In this document: positions 1 to 10,285 of the stretch, piece by piece
Position numbering within the stretch: position 1 is the first letter of the stretch
How the letters are laid out: each line of letters starts with the position of its first letter
NCBI GenBank assembly: GCA_019828545.1
Contig: JACVRA010000371.1
Coordinates: 1 to 40,903, forward strand
Origin: Paracamarosporium sp. OC-R06-R3
Taxonomy: Eukaryota > Ascomycota > Dothideomycetes > Pleosporales > Didymosphaeriaceae
DNA: 40,903 nt
Direction of reading: 5' to 3'
The notes under the pieces: generated by a model
Databases searched by the model: none
What the model was told of the DNA's origin: nothing
What the model saw: the letters and a program-made list of their open reading frames with translations, nothing else
Made by a program: the position numbers and the translations under genes

Positions 1-816
1 CCACTATTCTGGAAGGCATGGAAGGACTCCTTCAGAGAATCAACAATCCTTAGCTCGTTTAAGGTGACTGGCATATCACCTCCTGATCCTACTCCTATCC
101 TGGATAGATTCACTAAGGATCAAGACTCAGGATCAGGCTCCTCATCAGGACTCAGTGACCATGACTGGAGAAAGCTGGATAGGCTTGTACGATCAGCAGT
201 AGAGGATCAGGGTAGTAGAGAGGCCCAGAAGCTCCGTGAATCAGTTCACCACCTATCCGTTCAAAATGAGCTACTCCAGCATGATAACAATGGGCTGAGG
301 GAGGCCCTATCTACTAAGAAGAGGCGTAGGAAGAAGGGCAAAGCTCTAGACCTGCAGCAGCGTGAGGAGTATTATAGTAGAGCAGTCTTCTGGTCACTAA
401 GGAAGCTAAGAGAGGCAAAAGTACGTCAATCAATCAAGGAGCAAGAGGAGAAGGAGCAGCAGCTTCAAAAAGCTGAGACAGCAGAGCTGAAGAAGGCAGC
501 TAAGCTATATAAGGAGAAGATCCAGCAGGAGAAGCGTGCTGCGCGTAAGGCAGCCAGAGAGGCAAAGGAGAAGGAGAGAGCTGAAAAGGCAGCTCAGCGC
601 GCCGCCCAGAAGTCTGCTCGTGACGCTAAAAAGGCTCTACAATTATCCCAAAAGGGTAAGAGGAAGGCCTCACAACCTCCTCTACAGAGCAGAAAGCGTC
701 AAAAACGTATTGTTAATACTGTAGGAGCTAGTGAGGCTCCTGAGGGCGTATCTGCTGCGCCAATCAAATCGACGCGATCGGGCCGCAACATCAACCTTCC
801 AGATAGATATAAGTAG
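1..816 (+). CDS. Pogo/Fot1-type DDE transposase, C-terminal part, 5' end outside window
   Basis: The frame is open from base 1 to a TAG at 814-816, so the gene enters from the left. The first residues read PLFWKAWKDSF, then SSFKVTGISPPDP and ILDRF, the stretch that closes the DDE domain in fungal Fot1/pogo-family transposases (family knowledge). After it come a Ser/Gly-rich linker, a leucine-rich coiled-coil-like segment (LSVQNELLQHDNNGLREAL), a basic block KKRRRKKGK, a long Glu/Lys/Ala-rich helix, and a basic tail ending SGRNINLPDRYK. No stop or frameshift is visible in these 271 codons, so this copy looks young or little mutated compared with its neighbours. A GTG at 64 could be mistaken for a start, but the upstream residues are clearly homologous coding sequence. 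The DDE catalytic residues lie outside the window, so activity cannot be judged. Confidence 0.85.
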   Translation, partial: PLFWKAWKDSFRESTILSSFKVTGISPPDPTPILDRFTKDQDSGSGSSSGLSDHDWRKLDRLVRSAVEDQGSREAQKLRESVHHLSVQNELLQHDNNGLREALSTKKRRRKKGKALDLQQREEYYSRAVFWSLRKLREAKVRQSIKEQEEKEQQLQKAETAELKKAAKLYKEKIQQEKRAARKAAREAKEKERAEKAAQRAAQKSARDAKKALQLSQKGKRKASQPPLQSRKRQKRIVNTVGASEAPEGVSAAPIKSTRSGRNINLPDRYK

Positions 817-1396
817 TGCAAATTGATCGCGAGGATCGATAGAATACTCCGGCAGAAAATCTCGTGATAATATCAATTTTGGGTGGCTCTAGAGCCTCAT
901 TTCTGCTAGAGCCGGTATTAGTGTTGGTGTTGCATTGCGCGAAGTGGCGCATTGCGTGCACGGACACGGTAGGGGCCAGGTTCAAGCGCGATTCCTAAAC
1001 GAGACGCATCAAGTCTAATACGCAGCAGTCGCAGGGAGATAGGCTAAAGTATACGTTATTGCCTATATCTGGGAAGAAGTCTCGCTAGTAAGTGTTTAAG
1101 GGATAAGATTCTACGCCAGGCTTAATACTAGAATAGAATAAGCACTGCACTTTATCTACGCTTTACACTTACAGTAAGCCAGCCAGCTAGTTCTAGTTAG
1201 CTAGTTAAATGTCTAGTCTATATAGGTTCTACAGGTATCAGAGAATGAGACTGCAGGTGCACATTTCAACGTAGTGCACCTCACACAGTAGTCATGGCCT
1301 GCTTGCTAGTGCCAATGTGCTCGCTCCGTGGTACTGAATATCTGCGCGTCCCAATCATCGCGCCGGCAACGAGGTATTCTACGCGAAGACCGCCCT
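817..1396. other. 3' flank of the transposon, no gene seen
   Basis: Non-coding. Around 928-962 the sequence has two copies of GCATTGCG around GCGCGAAGTGGCGC, which is partly self-complementary and could be the terminal inverted repeat of the upstream pogo element. The partner end is outside the window, so this cannot be confirmed. The segment 985-1044 is described separately as a dispersed repeat. The remainder shows nothing I can assign. Confidence 0.4.
985..1044 (+). repeat. Dispersed repeat fragment, second copy at 26588-26650
   Basis: GCGCGATTCCTAAA followed, after a short diverged spacer, by TACGCAGCAGTCGCAGGGAG is shared with 26588-26650. In the other copy this DNA encodes the end of a relic protein (RFLKEMYWAKYAAVAGRWA). 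Here the same frame carries two TAG codons, so this is the more decayed copy of the same coding segment. Confidence 0.6.
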
Positions 1397-1448
1397 ATAG
1401 CACCAGAAAGGGCTGTTACCCCATAGCACCAGAAAGGGCTGTTACCCC
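1397..1448. repeat. Perfect 26-bp tandem duplication
   Basis: The 26-bp unit beginning ATAGCACCAGAAAGG and ending TTACCCC occurs twice head to tail (1397-1422 and 1423-1448) without a mismatch. A looser match (GACACCAGTATCGAAGGAATAGCCC) follows. It interrupts the downstream side of the OrsD-like relic. Confidence 0.85.
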
Positions 1449-1663
1449 GAATGACACCAGTATCGAAGGAATAGCCCTTTAAGGTACTTTGGCCATCGGG
1501 TCGTCTCAAGCCAGGGTGAGACTTCTGTCGGCGCGGCAATTTCTAAAACCACGTTGTCTCGCCCGCTCGTCTGTCGGTCGCGCTTCTTCAATGCCTCGTT
1601 GACTTTGGCGCGTATGAAGTCCACCTCATGCAACTCGCTGCCATCGCCTAGCGCCTCTACGCG
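1442..1663 (-). pseudogene. OrsD-domain fragment (relic)
   Basis: The minus strand reads ALGDGSELHEVDFIRAKVNE, ALKKRDRQTS, then PTEVSPWLETTRWPKYLKG. The PWLxxTRWPxYLxG motif with the preceding acidic and Lys/Arg-rich helix is typical of fungal OrsD/DUF3505-type proteins, which carry an N-terminal pair of C2H2-like fingers. Here about 70 codons survive. The family sequence continues after YLKG in a different frame (GYSFDTG), so a one-base shift lies near 1465, and upstream the frame meets a TGA. No zinc-finger part is present. The function of this family is not established. A fuller copy of the same family lies at 10286-11539. Confidence 0.55.
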
Positions 1664-2614
1664 TCCTCTTCATCAGCAGCTTCAGTAGGTCAGACGACAG
1701 CAGAATACCCGCTTTCAGATCTATGTACGAAGAAATGCTAGCAAGAAACTTCCTTCCATTAGGGCACAGCTACCGTGAAGGCTTTGGGTTGGCGCCCTGG
1801 CACGCGTTTGTGCTTGGCATGATGGTCGTAAAAATGTTTTGCTAGCACTCTTAGTGATCTTCAGGTGTACATGCAGTCTGGATATGACAGGCCCGGGTGC
1901 ATAGGGATTTGCGGGAAGGCAAGCTGTCCAGCAGGCGGTAATTGGAGGCAAATTGAGTCTGGGTCGGCCAGAGACTTGAGCATATGCCCTTCAATCAGTT
2001 GCGTCCGCGCATTCTTGGAAGAGCCAAGGTTGGATGCTCAGTGTGCGAGCGGGTGAGGTGTGCCAGATATTGCTTGAGCCTAACACCTATACCGCACGGA
2101 ATACATATCCATGTATGATAGTCTGTCAGGTAGTGGAAAAGGTCCTGTTAATGCAGCAGCGGATATTCGCGAATAGAATGCCATAAGCTACTGAGTGCGG
2201 CCAGCTATACAGAAGACGGCGCTCCATGCCAACAGTCATAAGATGGCTGGGCTGTAATTTCCCCTTAATTTACTCGTCGCGTGCTCCCTTACCACATGTT
2301 CAAATGGGGAGCCTCCTGGATAGATAATGTATAAAAACTAGAAGTCCAGGAGCGATAATACTTATAGAGCAGTTTGACTGCGCCAGCCGTTCTACTATAT
2401 ACTAGGAACAGATGCTCGTGGGAGCTCGCGTAGCGTTTTGGTGAGGCGAGGCACAGACCAACTTAGAAGCGAAGCGTCACCACAATCAGCGACTGAAAAT
2501 GGGGGTCGAGCGTATTTGCGATTAATACCATAGAATCGAGAATCTATATTTCAAAAGTTTCTAACCTTACCTATGTAAACTACCCCCATAATCTCAGCCA
2601 ACATCGGTGTTAGT
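1664..2614. other. Gene-free stretch
   Basis: I see no ORF with recognisable sequence and no repeat shared with the rest of the window. Short open frames here are in unrelated frames and lack conserved motifs. Confidence 0.5.
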
Positions 2615-4742
2615 TCAAGTGTGAAATTTTTCCTGTAGGAACTCTCTGACTTCTTGACTGCACCCCATCTCTGCGCTTTCGGGGAAGGAAATGACCCTAA
2701 GGCCTTCTAAAGTCCTTGCCCTACTTAACGCGACATATGCCATCCCCTCTTTAAAATTTTTGCTCAGGTCGACTTCCACTTTTTTGAGAGTCATGCCTTG
2801 GCTCTTATGAATGGTCATGGCCCACGCAGCCATTAATGGGATTTGCGTCCGACTCATCAGGCTGTAGCGAGGATTAGAGGGAGGCTCATCACCAAGTTCT
2901 GTCGGGTAGCAGCTGGCCGTTATGGGAACCTCTTTGGTTTGACCTTTGTGACTAAAACTGACAATTGGCCATTGTTTGATGGGTGCATTCCTCATGAATT
3001 CGAAAATGCGTTGCGCCCGATAGTATGTGTACTCTCCTCTGAGCGTCTCTTCGATTTCTAGAGGATGTAAGTTAAGACAAATAAGCGTGTTGAAGAAGGA
3101 TATACCAGAGATGATCTGCCCTGCGGGTTTCTGCTCGGCAGGATCCTAGAACTCCTGAAATCCGACGATTATGCCTTGCGCGCCATTCACCAGCCCTTTA
3201 GGTATGCTGATATTGGCCAGCAATACTACGAGCATGCCTTCTTTTAGCTCAAGATGTGGCTCATAGCGATGCTCTGCCTAGGAATATATTAACTCGTTGA
3301 TACATCACAGAGAACCCATACCGTACCAGTTTGATCAATGTGCCATCCGCTGCTCTTTTTGCATATAAATTAAGCTCAGGACGATGGTGTTGCTGCAGTT
3401 TAAGATGGTCCTTAGAGTGGTATGGGCGTGGTGCAGCTTTCAGCTTGCTGTACTCTGCGTCGTTTATCTTCTTCACGTCGTGCTTGTGCGGATAGAGTCT
3501 GACGGCTCGGTTGATAGATAGTTTGTCTTTACATAAGAGCTCCCTTTCACATTCAAGCAGTGGTATTCCTAACCGCAACTTTTGCAATATCTCGATAAAG
3601 GCTCGGTCGCGTTGCCGGAAGACAGTTTTCAGATTCACGTATCTGAATTTGGCCTCCTGGCTTAATGTTAGCATAGGACCAGACCCAGAGACTCTAATAA
3701 GATGGAATGAGCATTAGCGTGGGCATTGTTGCGTGCAGGACGTGGTCAGGACCAATTCGACACACAGTGTAACTTGGCACTTCTGATGTTTCGCTATCTT
3801 CTAGAGGCTTACCTTCCATGCATTGCTCTGAAAAGCCCATTTGTCTTTATTGTTGTAAACCTTTCTGCATTTAGTGCATTTGTATGCCGACTTTCTTGCC
3901 TTTTCAACTAGGCCTTTTCCGCAATCGATGCAAAACTGGAAGGGGTTAACTGGGGGAAGCTGACAAAAGTCGCTAGTAACGACCAGCTGCACTCCTCTGA
4001 AGGCCTTTCCGTTCTGTTGCACTGATTTTATGATCGCATTCAGCCTCTCCAGATGGAAGTTTTCCACCATGCTAATCTCATTGATGACAAGAACGTCGGT
4101 TGTCTGCAGACGTCTCTTGGTCTTGGTCTTCCAAGCGTCGCCTTGAAGCACGTCTAGTGGCTTCTTCATGTGCTCTGGGGTCCAGCCGGCATACGACCAT
4201 GTTGTCATGCCATTTATGTCTAGAGCAGCCCGCCCAGTTGGTGCAACAACGCTCACTCTTTTGCCCATGCCAACCAGACGTTGCCTGAAAGCTTTCAGAA
4301 CCCTCGACTTTCCGACGCCTGCTGGCCCTGTATAGAATACGTTCTTCCCTTGTGTTATGAGCTTGACGATCCTGACTTGTTCGGAAGACAACGGGGGTTC
4401 TGCGGGATCGTCTTGGAGTGGTAGGATAGGGCGCGATGAAGACGCATAGCCTTCGCGTTCTAGGGCAGGGAGCTCTAAAAACGTATGGTCGTCGTCGACC
4501 TGGCGCTCTCGTGCTGTAGGTTGCTGAGGCTGCACTGGACGGTCGTTGGGGTCTCGTCGAGGGGCTTGCGGAACGATACGAGGCGGTTGGGATTTTGGTG
4601 CTGGGTTAGGAAACAACATCGTCTGCTCTTGATAGAACCCCGACGCCTTGGCTGAAGATGGATAGGATTTGAGCTTCGCGTTCTGTCCGTCTGTCTGATT
4701 CCTCGCAACCTCCCGAACAGTCTCACGAATGCCTAGATTCAA
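2615..4742 (-). pseudogene. PIF1-type DNA helicase with two introns and one in-frame TAG
   Basis: PIF1 helicases are SF1B 5'-3' DNA helicases. Exon A (to 3813) has a Pro-rich N-terminus, Walker A GPAGVGKS near residue 140, a degenerate Walker B (INEISM for the usual DEISM), motif III as TSDFCQLPP for TGDFxQLPP, and a four-Cys zinc-ribbon-like insert (CIDCGKG...CTKC). A 156-bp intron 3812-3657 (GTAAGC...CCAG) joins it to EAKFRYVNLKTVFRQRD, and a 49-bp intron 3326-3278 joins the next block to AEHRYEPHLELKEG. All phases match. TAG at 3148-3146 then interrupts the frame after VGFQEF, and the same frame continues with [13 protein letters not shown] and YVALSRA (motifs V/VI) to the stop at 2615. 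Loss of motifs V/VI would abolish helicase activity. An upstream ATG at 4913-4911 opens a 54-codon frame (MSSSKRPHDGWPTDF) that may be a first exon, but I could not find a phase-correct splice to join it. Confidence 0.85.
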
Positions 4743-5284
4743 GCCGCCCTATATCGCGTAGGATACTTTCCCCCCGTTGCCTACTATGCAAGGCACTGCA
4801 CATTCGTGAGGCTCCTTGATTGCACAGACGGTCGCACGCCCGTCGCCTCCCTGCCTCGGTCGCTTGACAAAATCGGTTGGCCACCCATCGTGAGGTCGCT
4901 TGGAGGAGCTCATGAACTAATCCTAATTGCGGGGCTTCTGCGACAGTGACTTAAAGAAGATTGCGTTCGTCGGTGGTTTAATAGTTGCCATCATTACGTT
5001 CGCCGGCACGCGACGCGTTGAACTATGGTTCCGCGCTAGCCGAGCCGAGCTGAGTAGCACCTTCTGTTCCCCGCGCTAGCACTCAATGCGGGCACGCTAC
5101 TTTGGCTGCCTGACCTTGCGTCCCATCTTCTCAAGATGCCGCTTGAACATGACAAGACCACCGCTGAAGCTTCGGCGATATGGGTCAGCGATGACGGCAC
5201 CAAATTGGTGCCGACACTCCATTACGTGTACGAGCTTCCCTACCCTTGATTCAATCGTTGGATTGCGCGTACACCTATCTATTT

Positions 5285-5545
5285 TTGGATCGTACAAACA
5301 GTGTGAGTGAAATGTCGATGCCCAGCGCAACCGATTGACATTGTACAGTCGCAAACGCGAGGATCGATGAGCAGGGTCTACTGGGGAACCGATAGTCGCC
5401 AGCAGAGACTTCAAAGAATTAAAGATGAATTATCAGATCTGGCTAAATACGTAACAAGATTCGAGTGAACGAGAACTTGAGTGAACCTGCGCATGTCCAG
5501 AGTCTCAGAGGATACACCAGGTGTGCGAGCCTAAGCCTATATACA
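5285..5545 (-). repeat. Diverged dispersed repeat, second copy at 25326-25507
   Basis: Blocks shared with 25326-25507 in the same order are TACAAACAGTG, CCCAGC, GGGGAACCG, GACTTCAAAGA, CCTGCGCAT, GGATACAC and AGGTGT. This copy has about 70 bp (roughly 5417-5486) that the other lacks. Read on the minus strand, the unit overlaps an open frame of 105 codons (5414-5097) that I cannot assign. The other copy has a stop in the equivalent frame, so it may be a decayed coding segment. Confidence 0.6.
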
Positions 5546-5629
5546 TCCTTCCACGACCTGTCAGATGGACTCCCTTCTCCAACCGCTTGGTACCCAATAC
5601 AATTGCCTTCCACAATGGCGATTTCGCAT

Positions 5630-7824
5630 TCAAACAAGCGTAATAGGCCGCGAATCCAAATCATCGAAAGGTGACGACCAGTCTTGAACACTATCATAAT
5701 GCGCAGTACCAGCACCGATTCTTTCGAAGGTGTCTTTCTTCTTATCCAGGCATCTTAGTACGAGGAATTTTTGAGTCAACAAGAAGATAGGCGACCATTG
5801 CGGGCAAGAACAAGGGTCATACTTCATCTCTTCGCTTCTCAGAAACATCCCCATTTCGAGGCAGTAAACGTTAGAATCTGAGAAGGAATTGCGCCATTGA
5901 ATATCGCCGTGGCTGAATAAGGAATTATCTCCTTTTTCTCTTTGACAAATTGTTTTTTGCGTGAAAGGATCAAATTTGTAGCCTCCCACTTCTTACCGAA
6001 TAGCGGAACCGGATTGCCTCCTTGCGCCCGGATTATGCGTCCATTTATCTTCAGGTTTGCCCTTTTTAGTGGCGAAATCAACTCCTTACCTGACTAAGCA
6101 ATATCTACAGACATTACGGTAGTTTCGACTGGGATAGAGTAACCCTCCGTGGAAAGAGATAGTGTCATGTCCGAGATGGGCGCCGCATAGCTCAACCAAG
6201 TCCACGAAGGCAAGTTGACTGCTTTGATTCTCCGCTACGACCCACGTGCCTTGAAAGTCCATTGCAGGTCGATTAATGGTTGATCTCGTAGGAGGCCCAG
6301 AACGATCTCGGATGAACCTGGGATTCGCTTGTAGAATTTTGTAATTCCCGCGCAGGCGTATAATCTATCTTTAGCCTCGGAAAAGTTACGGGCTGAGTAG
6401 TCAGTTGCCCATGACCACCAGGGACCTGCCAAGTCGCTCTCCGGTATCAGATTTGGGGCGAGTAAAAGCCGACTATCGCTCTTCTCTTGAATCTCCTTAG
6501 AGGAGCATAGGTTCATGCCTGGTTCAAGCATGGTTCCGTCCTCAGATTGCGCTGCCTCACGACATTGCCAGAAGACTTGCTCTTGGGTAAAATACAAGAT
6601 GCGGGAAGAGAGCGCCATTTCCTGGAAGACCCAGCCACGGGTGTTGAGTGGACTGTCGGCGACTGTAAAGGGACTGGCGTACGTAGAGTGAAGCGTTCCT
6701 TCGAGCATGCGTGGACCTTGGTTGCTGCCGAGTTGCGATACGGGAAGCCTCAAACGGAGAAAAGGGCTCCGAGGAAGGACCAAGAAGTAGCCTCCATGCG
6801 CATCGCTTGACGAGCTCGCCGCGATCGTGATCATCGCATTCTGGTACACTGTATCATACAGGATAGCAAAGGGGATTGGGCAACCGAATCTGCTGGAATG
6901 GATGTAAAGGGAGTCAATCCAAAGGTACGTGAGACCTAGCGCTTTTGTGATTTCGATTGCGTCTAGAGAATTTCTTGGTAACCTCTCAGTTGGTATCGCC
7001 ACAGGAAATTGTTGAAAATTGCTCTTAGCGGTTGAAAGCACAGAATTCGAACCACCCCAGCAATGACTAAGAGCGGAGTATGATATAGATATCGATTCAC
7101 AACTCAATGATACGAGTTGAATGCAATCCGATCCAGTAGAACAGTCAATCTGCAGTAGCCTCGTCGGTAGGCTATCCAATTTATGCTGGGTGCACTTTGA
7201 GTGTCCTGTTTCGCAGTTCTTCAACCACTTCCGGAACAGATGGGCTCGTGAGTGGAGTCTGGGCTGACTGCGGCTCCAAATTGACCGCTTGGAGATAGGG
7301 TCTATGAATTCATCAGTGTGAGGTATGTCTTCATAGTGGAGTCTATTACTTAGATCTGGGCAAAATGCCATGGCAAGCATACAGCGGCTCTTCATCTAAA
7401 AGCCAACATTGATGATGGGTTGTGCACTTGCTGGCTTGCTGTTGGCCTTGCGGGTGTAAACAGTAAATGCGTGTGTGTCGTGGAATACTGTGTCCCCACA
7501 TCAAGCACGAATGAGCTTGACATAGAAATCACATAGATTGCAATGATTGGCAGATCAAAAAAGACCTGGGAGCTCACTTCGGTATCGTGTACATTTTGTG
7601 TCACCATTTGTAGGGATGTCTTTGAAACACGCTCTACAGAAGCCGCAGAGATCCTGTCGAAGAGTTCCTGCATAACTGAAATTCGATAAAGGATCCTCAT
7701 GTCTATTCAGATTTGCGCTCTTTCCCAGAAAGTATCGGCCGCTGCTTCCTCGTTGATGATATGTACTGCAGAAAAGCTTGATAGGCGTGGAGAGAACTTC
7801 TGCGGCATGTTGAAATCTGCCCAA
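5630..7824 (-). pseudogene. HET-domain (heterokaryon-incompatibility-type) gene, decayed
   Basis: HET proteins trigger cell death on fusion of unlike strains. The longest frame (7395-6235) has WLKNCETGHSKC and LPTRLLQID, then the HET core: YSALSHCWGG, LGLTYLWIDSL, VYQNAMITIAAS, and later LNTRGWVFQEMALSSRIL. The usual CIxQD...DW stretch after WIDSL is replaced by unrelated residues. The C-terminal part follows in the same frame after TAG at 6237-6235 (LPSWTWLS) and TAG at 6096-6094, then changes frame near 5870 and ends FERIGAGTAHY...ITLV at 5630. Upstream, a frame with LCGFCRACFKDI (to about 7578) looks like the Cys-rich N-terminus. A GTGAGC donor at 7577 and an acceptor at 7356 join it in phase, but that intron would be long (222 bp). 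Alternatively ATG 7395 starts a shorter protein. Two nonsense codons and a frameshift make it a pseudogene. Confidence 0.85.
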
Positions 7825-10285
7825 GTATTGGAGATACGAAGCAAAGGAGGATCTTCAAGATTAAGAGCAGCTACCTAGTCAAAGTACATTGTACAGATCG
7901 CCGCATTCCTAATTATCCAAGCGAATACAAGATATAGCAGCAGATAGTGTGCGAACACGTAGCAGGGCAAATAAAAGCTACTGTTGTTAAGCTCAACGCA
8001 AGCCAGGCTTTCTCTTAATGGCGCTTGATTGACAGGAACGTGTCCAATGAAAAATTTCCTTGCCCAGTTGCGCACTGTCCTATACAACCAGATGGTTCAG
8101 TGCATCGCGTGTCGCGCGGCAAACTAATCCTATCTGCTAGCAATCACCGTTGACTAATGATGGATAGGCAGGCACTTAGAACATGACAACATTTATTAGG
8201 AATAATCCTGCTCCAAGATTATCTGGAAGCCTTAATGTTGACGCCTAATTGTATTTGATAATGTGCTCTCTCTAAGTGTGCTTTAAGCCAACCAAATAAC
8301 AGCTACGCAACCGTCGAGGTGGCGGAGAAGCTCAACAAGCAAAACCAAAATACACTAGGCAGCACCTCTACGGCGCTAACAATTGCAGTGTTCAAGTAAA
8401 AGGCTGTTGGCCCAATGACCGTGCGACAGCTGCATTGACGCATGGTGCACAGCATTTCCACTTTTATGCGAACTTACATTAAAGAAAACCTTACTAGAAT
8501 TGCTTGGTTGAGATATCAGTGCCAGTAACAGCTTGCTTCCTGCTTCAAATTTTGGCAAGTTCTATTGGTGTTTTCTTCTTGCTGTCTGCAAGTTCTGGGT
8601 AAATTGTTTAACAACATGTATCCTTGCATTCTTCAACCGCGAGCAGGTTGTTCATTGTACCAATAGGAGCCTATAGTAGACCCGCTTTCTGCCTCCTCTC
8701 TTCATAAGCCATGAGGCTAGCACTAGAAGTCTTGTCGCCCCACAATTAATCCAGACACGATGGTAAGCCGCAATAGCACTGTCACTCTCAAACACAGTGC
8801 TGTCCACAGTGCCATGAATGTGCTCAACAACGTCGCTTCACCAGAAACCCATCGTGATGCAGCTCGTATCGGGCCGCACATCTACCCCTCTTTCCGTGGG
8901 TTAGCATGCACCACGCCAAGTGTAACAATGATTGCTACGTGAAAACCAGAAATCATATATACGTTTCAAGGGCCCTTTATCGCATTCAACAATCTTCCAG
9001 GACCTATCACAAGGAAACAAACGCCCCTCAGTATCGCTCTTTATTCTTGCGCAGTCTAAACCAATTTAATTCAGCGCAATCCCTCGGATGGACAAACGAC
9101 CCCAGACATGTCTGCATTCAGTGGAACAGCCTGGACACGACATATTCAGTGTACCCCTCAACGATGGTTGTTTTGATGTCTATGCATACGACAATGATTT
9201 GGTCCCAGTCAAGCAAGAGATAGGACTACTCAAAGTTCCTCCTGAGAGCGGTAATGGATTAAATAAAAGCGAATTGCAATACAAACAACTCCTTACTTAG
9301 TGACATTACTGAAAGGTATTTTGCGTTGTCATATTGCGCTGACGGTCCAAGAAAGACGTAAGAGGAACCTGTCAGTAGTGTCAAATTGCGAGTGTTCGCA
9401 AACCTGGCACATGCCCTTAAAGAAGCGCGCTGCTTCTAGGAGAGGATATATGGCACACGAGAGCTTCTCCTGTGGGTTGACCAAATATGCACACATCAAC
9501 ATCTCATGCAAGATATCTCTCCGGTGCGAAAGAGATGTTTGATGCTTGTTGATGACCGAAAAGTAGTGTGCGAGGCATCCAGTAGTTTTGGCATCTCTAC
9601 AAGGATGTTTCCCCACGAAGTGACGATCTCGACAAGGAAGTAGTGCCTTTCATGGGCTAATATAGGATCTTGTCCGGCGGCTCTAATCCTCGTTATTTCT
9701 CATTTCCCATAATGTGGGAAAAGTAGAAAACCCTGTCACTCGCAACTGTTATAGATTTTGACTATTTCCGAGGAGGTGCTTGAAAATGTTAATGTTGCAA
9801 CACATTTCAATACGCGCTCCCAAGATGACGGAGTTAAGCTTGGGTTAGCCGCATCTGGCCACTTTTACGCTCGCCACCAGGTCGCACGTCATTTCAAGCC
9901 CTCTGGATACCGCCCCCGTCCCGTAGCACGCTGCCACGGACACGCTTCATCTTCTGCATTGTCCCTAACTGCTCTGCACGCAGCTGCTCCCTCGCCTACG
10001 CCTGTTCCATATTGCTCGTGCCCTATTCCCAAGCCGCCGCGCTCTCCGCAGCTTCAGCTGTGGAATCGGGCTGCTGTTGAATATGCTTGCCCGCGATGTT
10101 GCTGTCCGAAATGATAGTGAAGTCAGCGCTGGACAAGTTGACTGTTGCTTCCACAGGTGCCACTGGCATGCTCTTCGTTAGACGTTGAGAGCTGAAGGCT
10201 CTACGTAGGGTAAATCAGCTAGGTTTCGTCTCGTATTGTCTAAACTTTAGGGCTTTCCTTTGTTGCTGCCTGTTGAGATTTCAGC
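7825..10285. other. Stretch with no assignable gene
   Basis: Only short open frames are present. The longest with true ATG starts are 8906-9223 and 9088-9300 (70 codons, containing LNDGCFDVYAYDNDLVPVKQ); they overlap each other and show no known motif. A minus-strand frame at 9616-9329 (ILHEMLMCAYLVNPQEKL) has protein-like composition but no ATG and no recognised family. I see no repeat shared with other parts of the window. Confidence 0.4.

Noticed and set aside
9758..10114. 118-codon plus-strand frame
   Set aside because: No ATG start, and a low-complexity Pro/Ala/Ser composition that resembles translated non-coding DNA.
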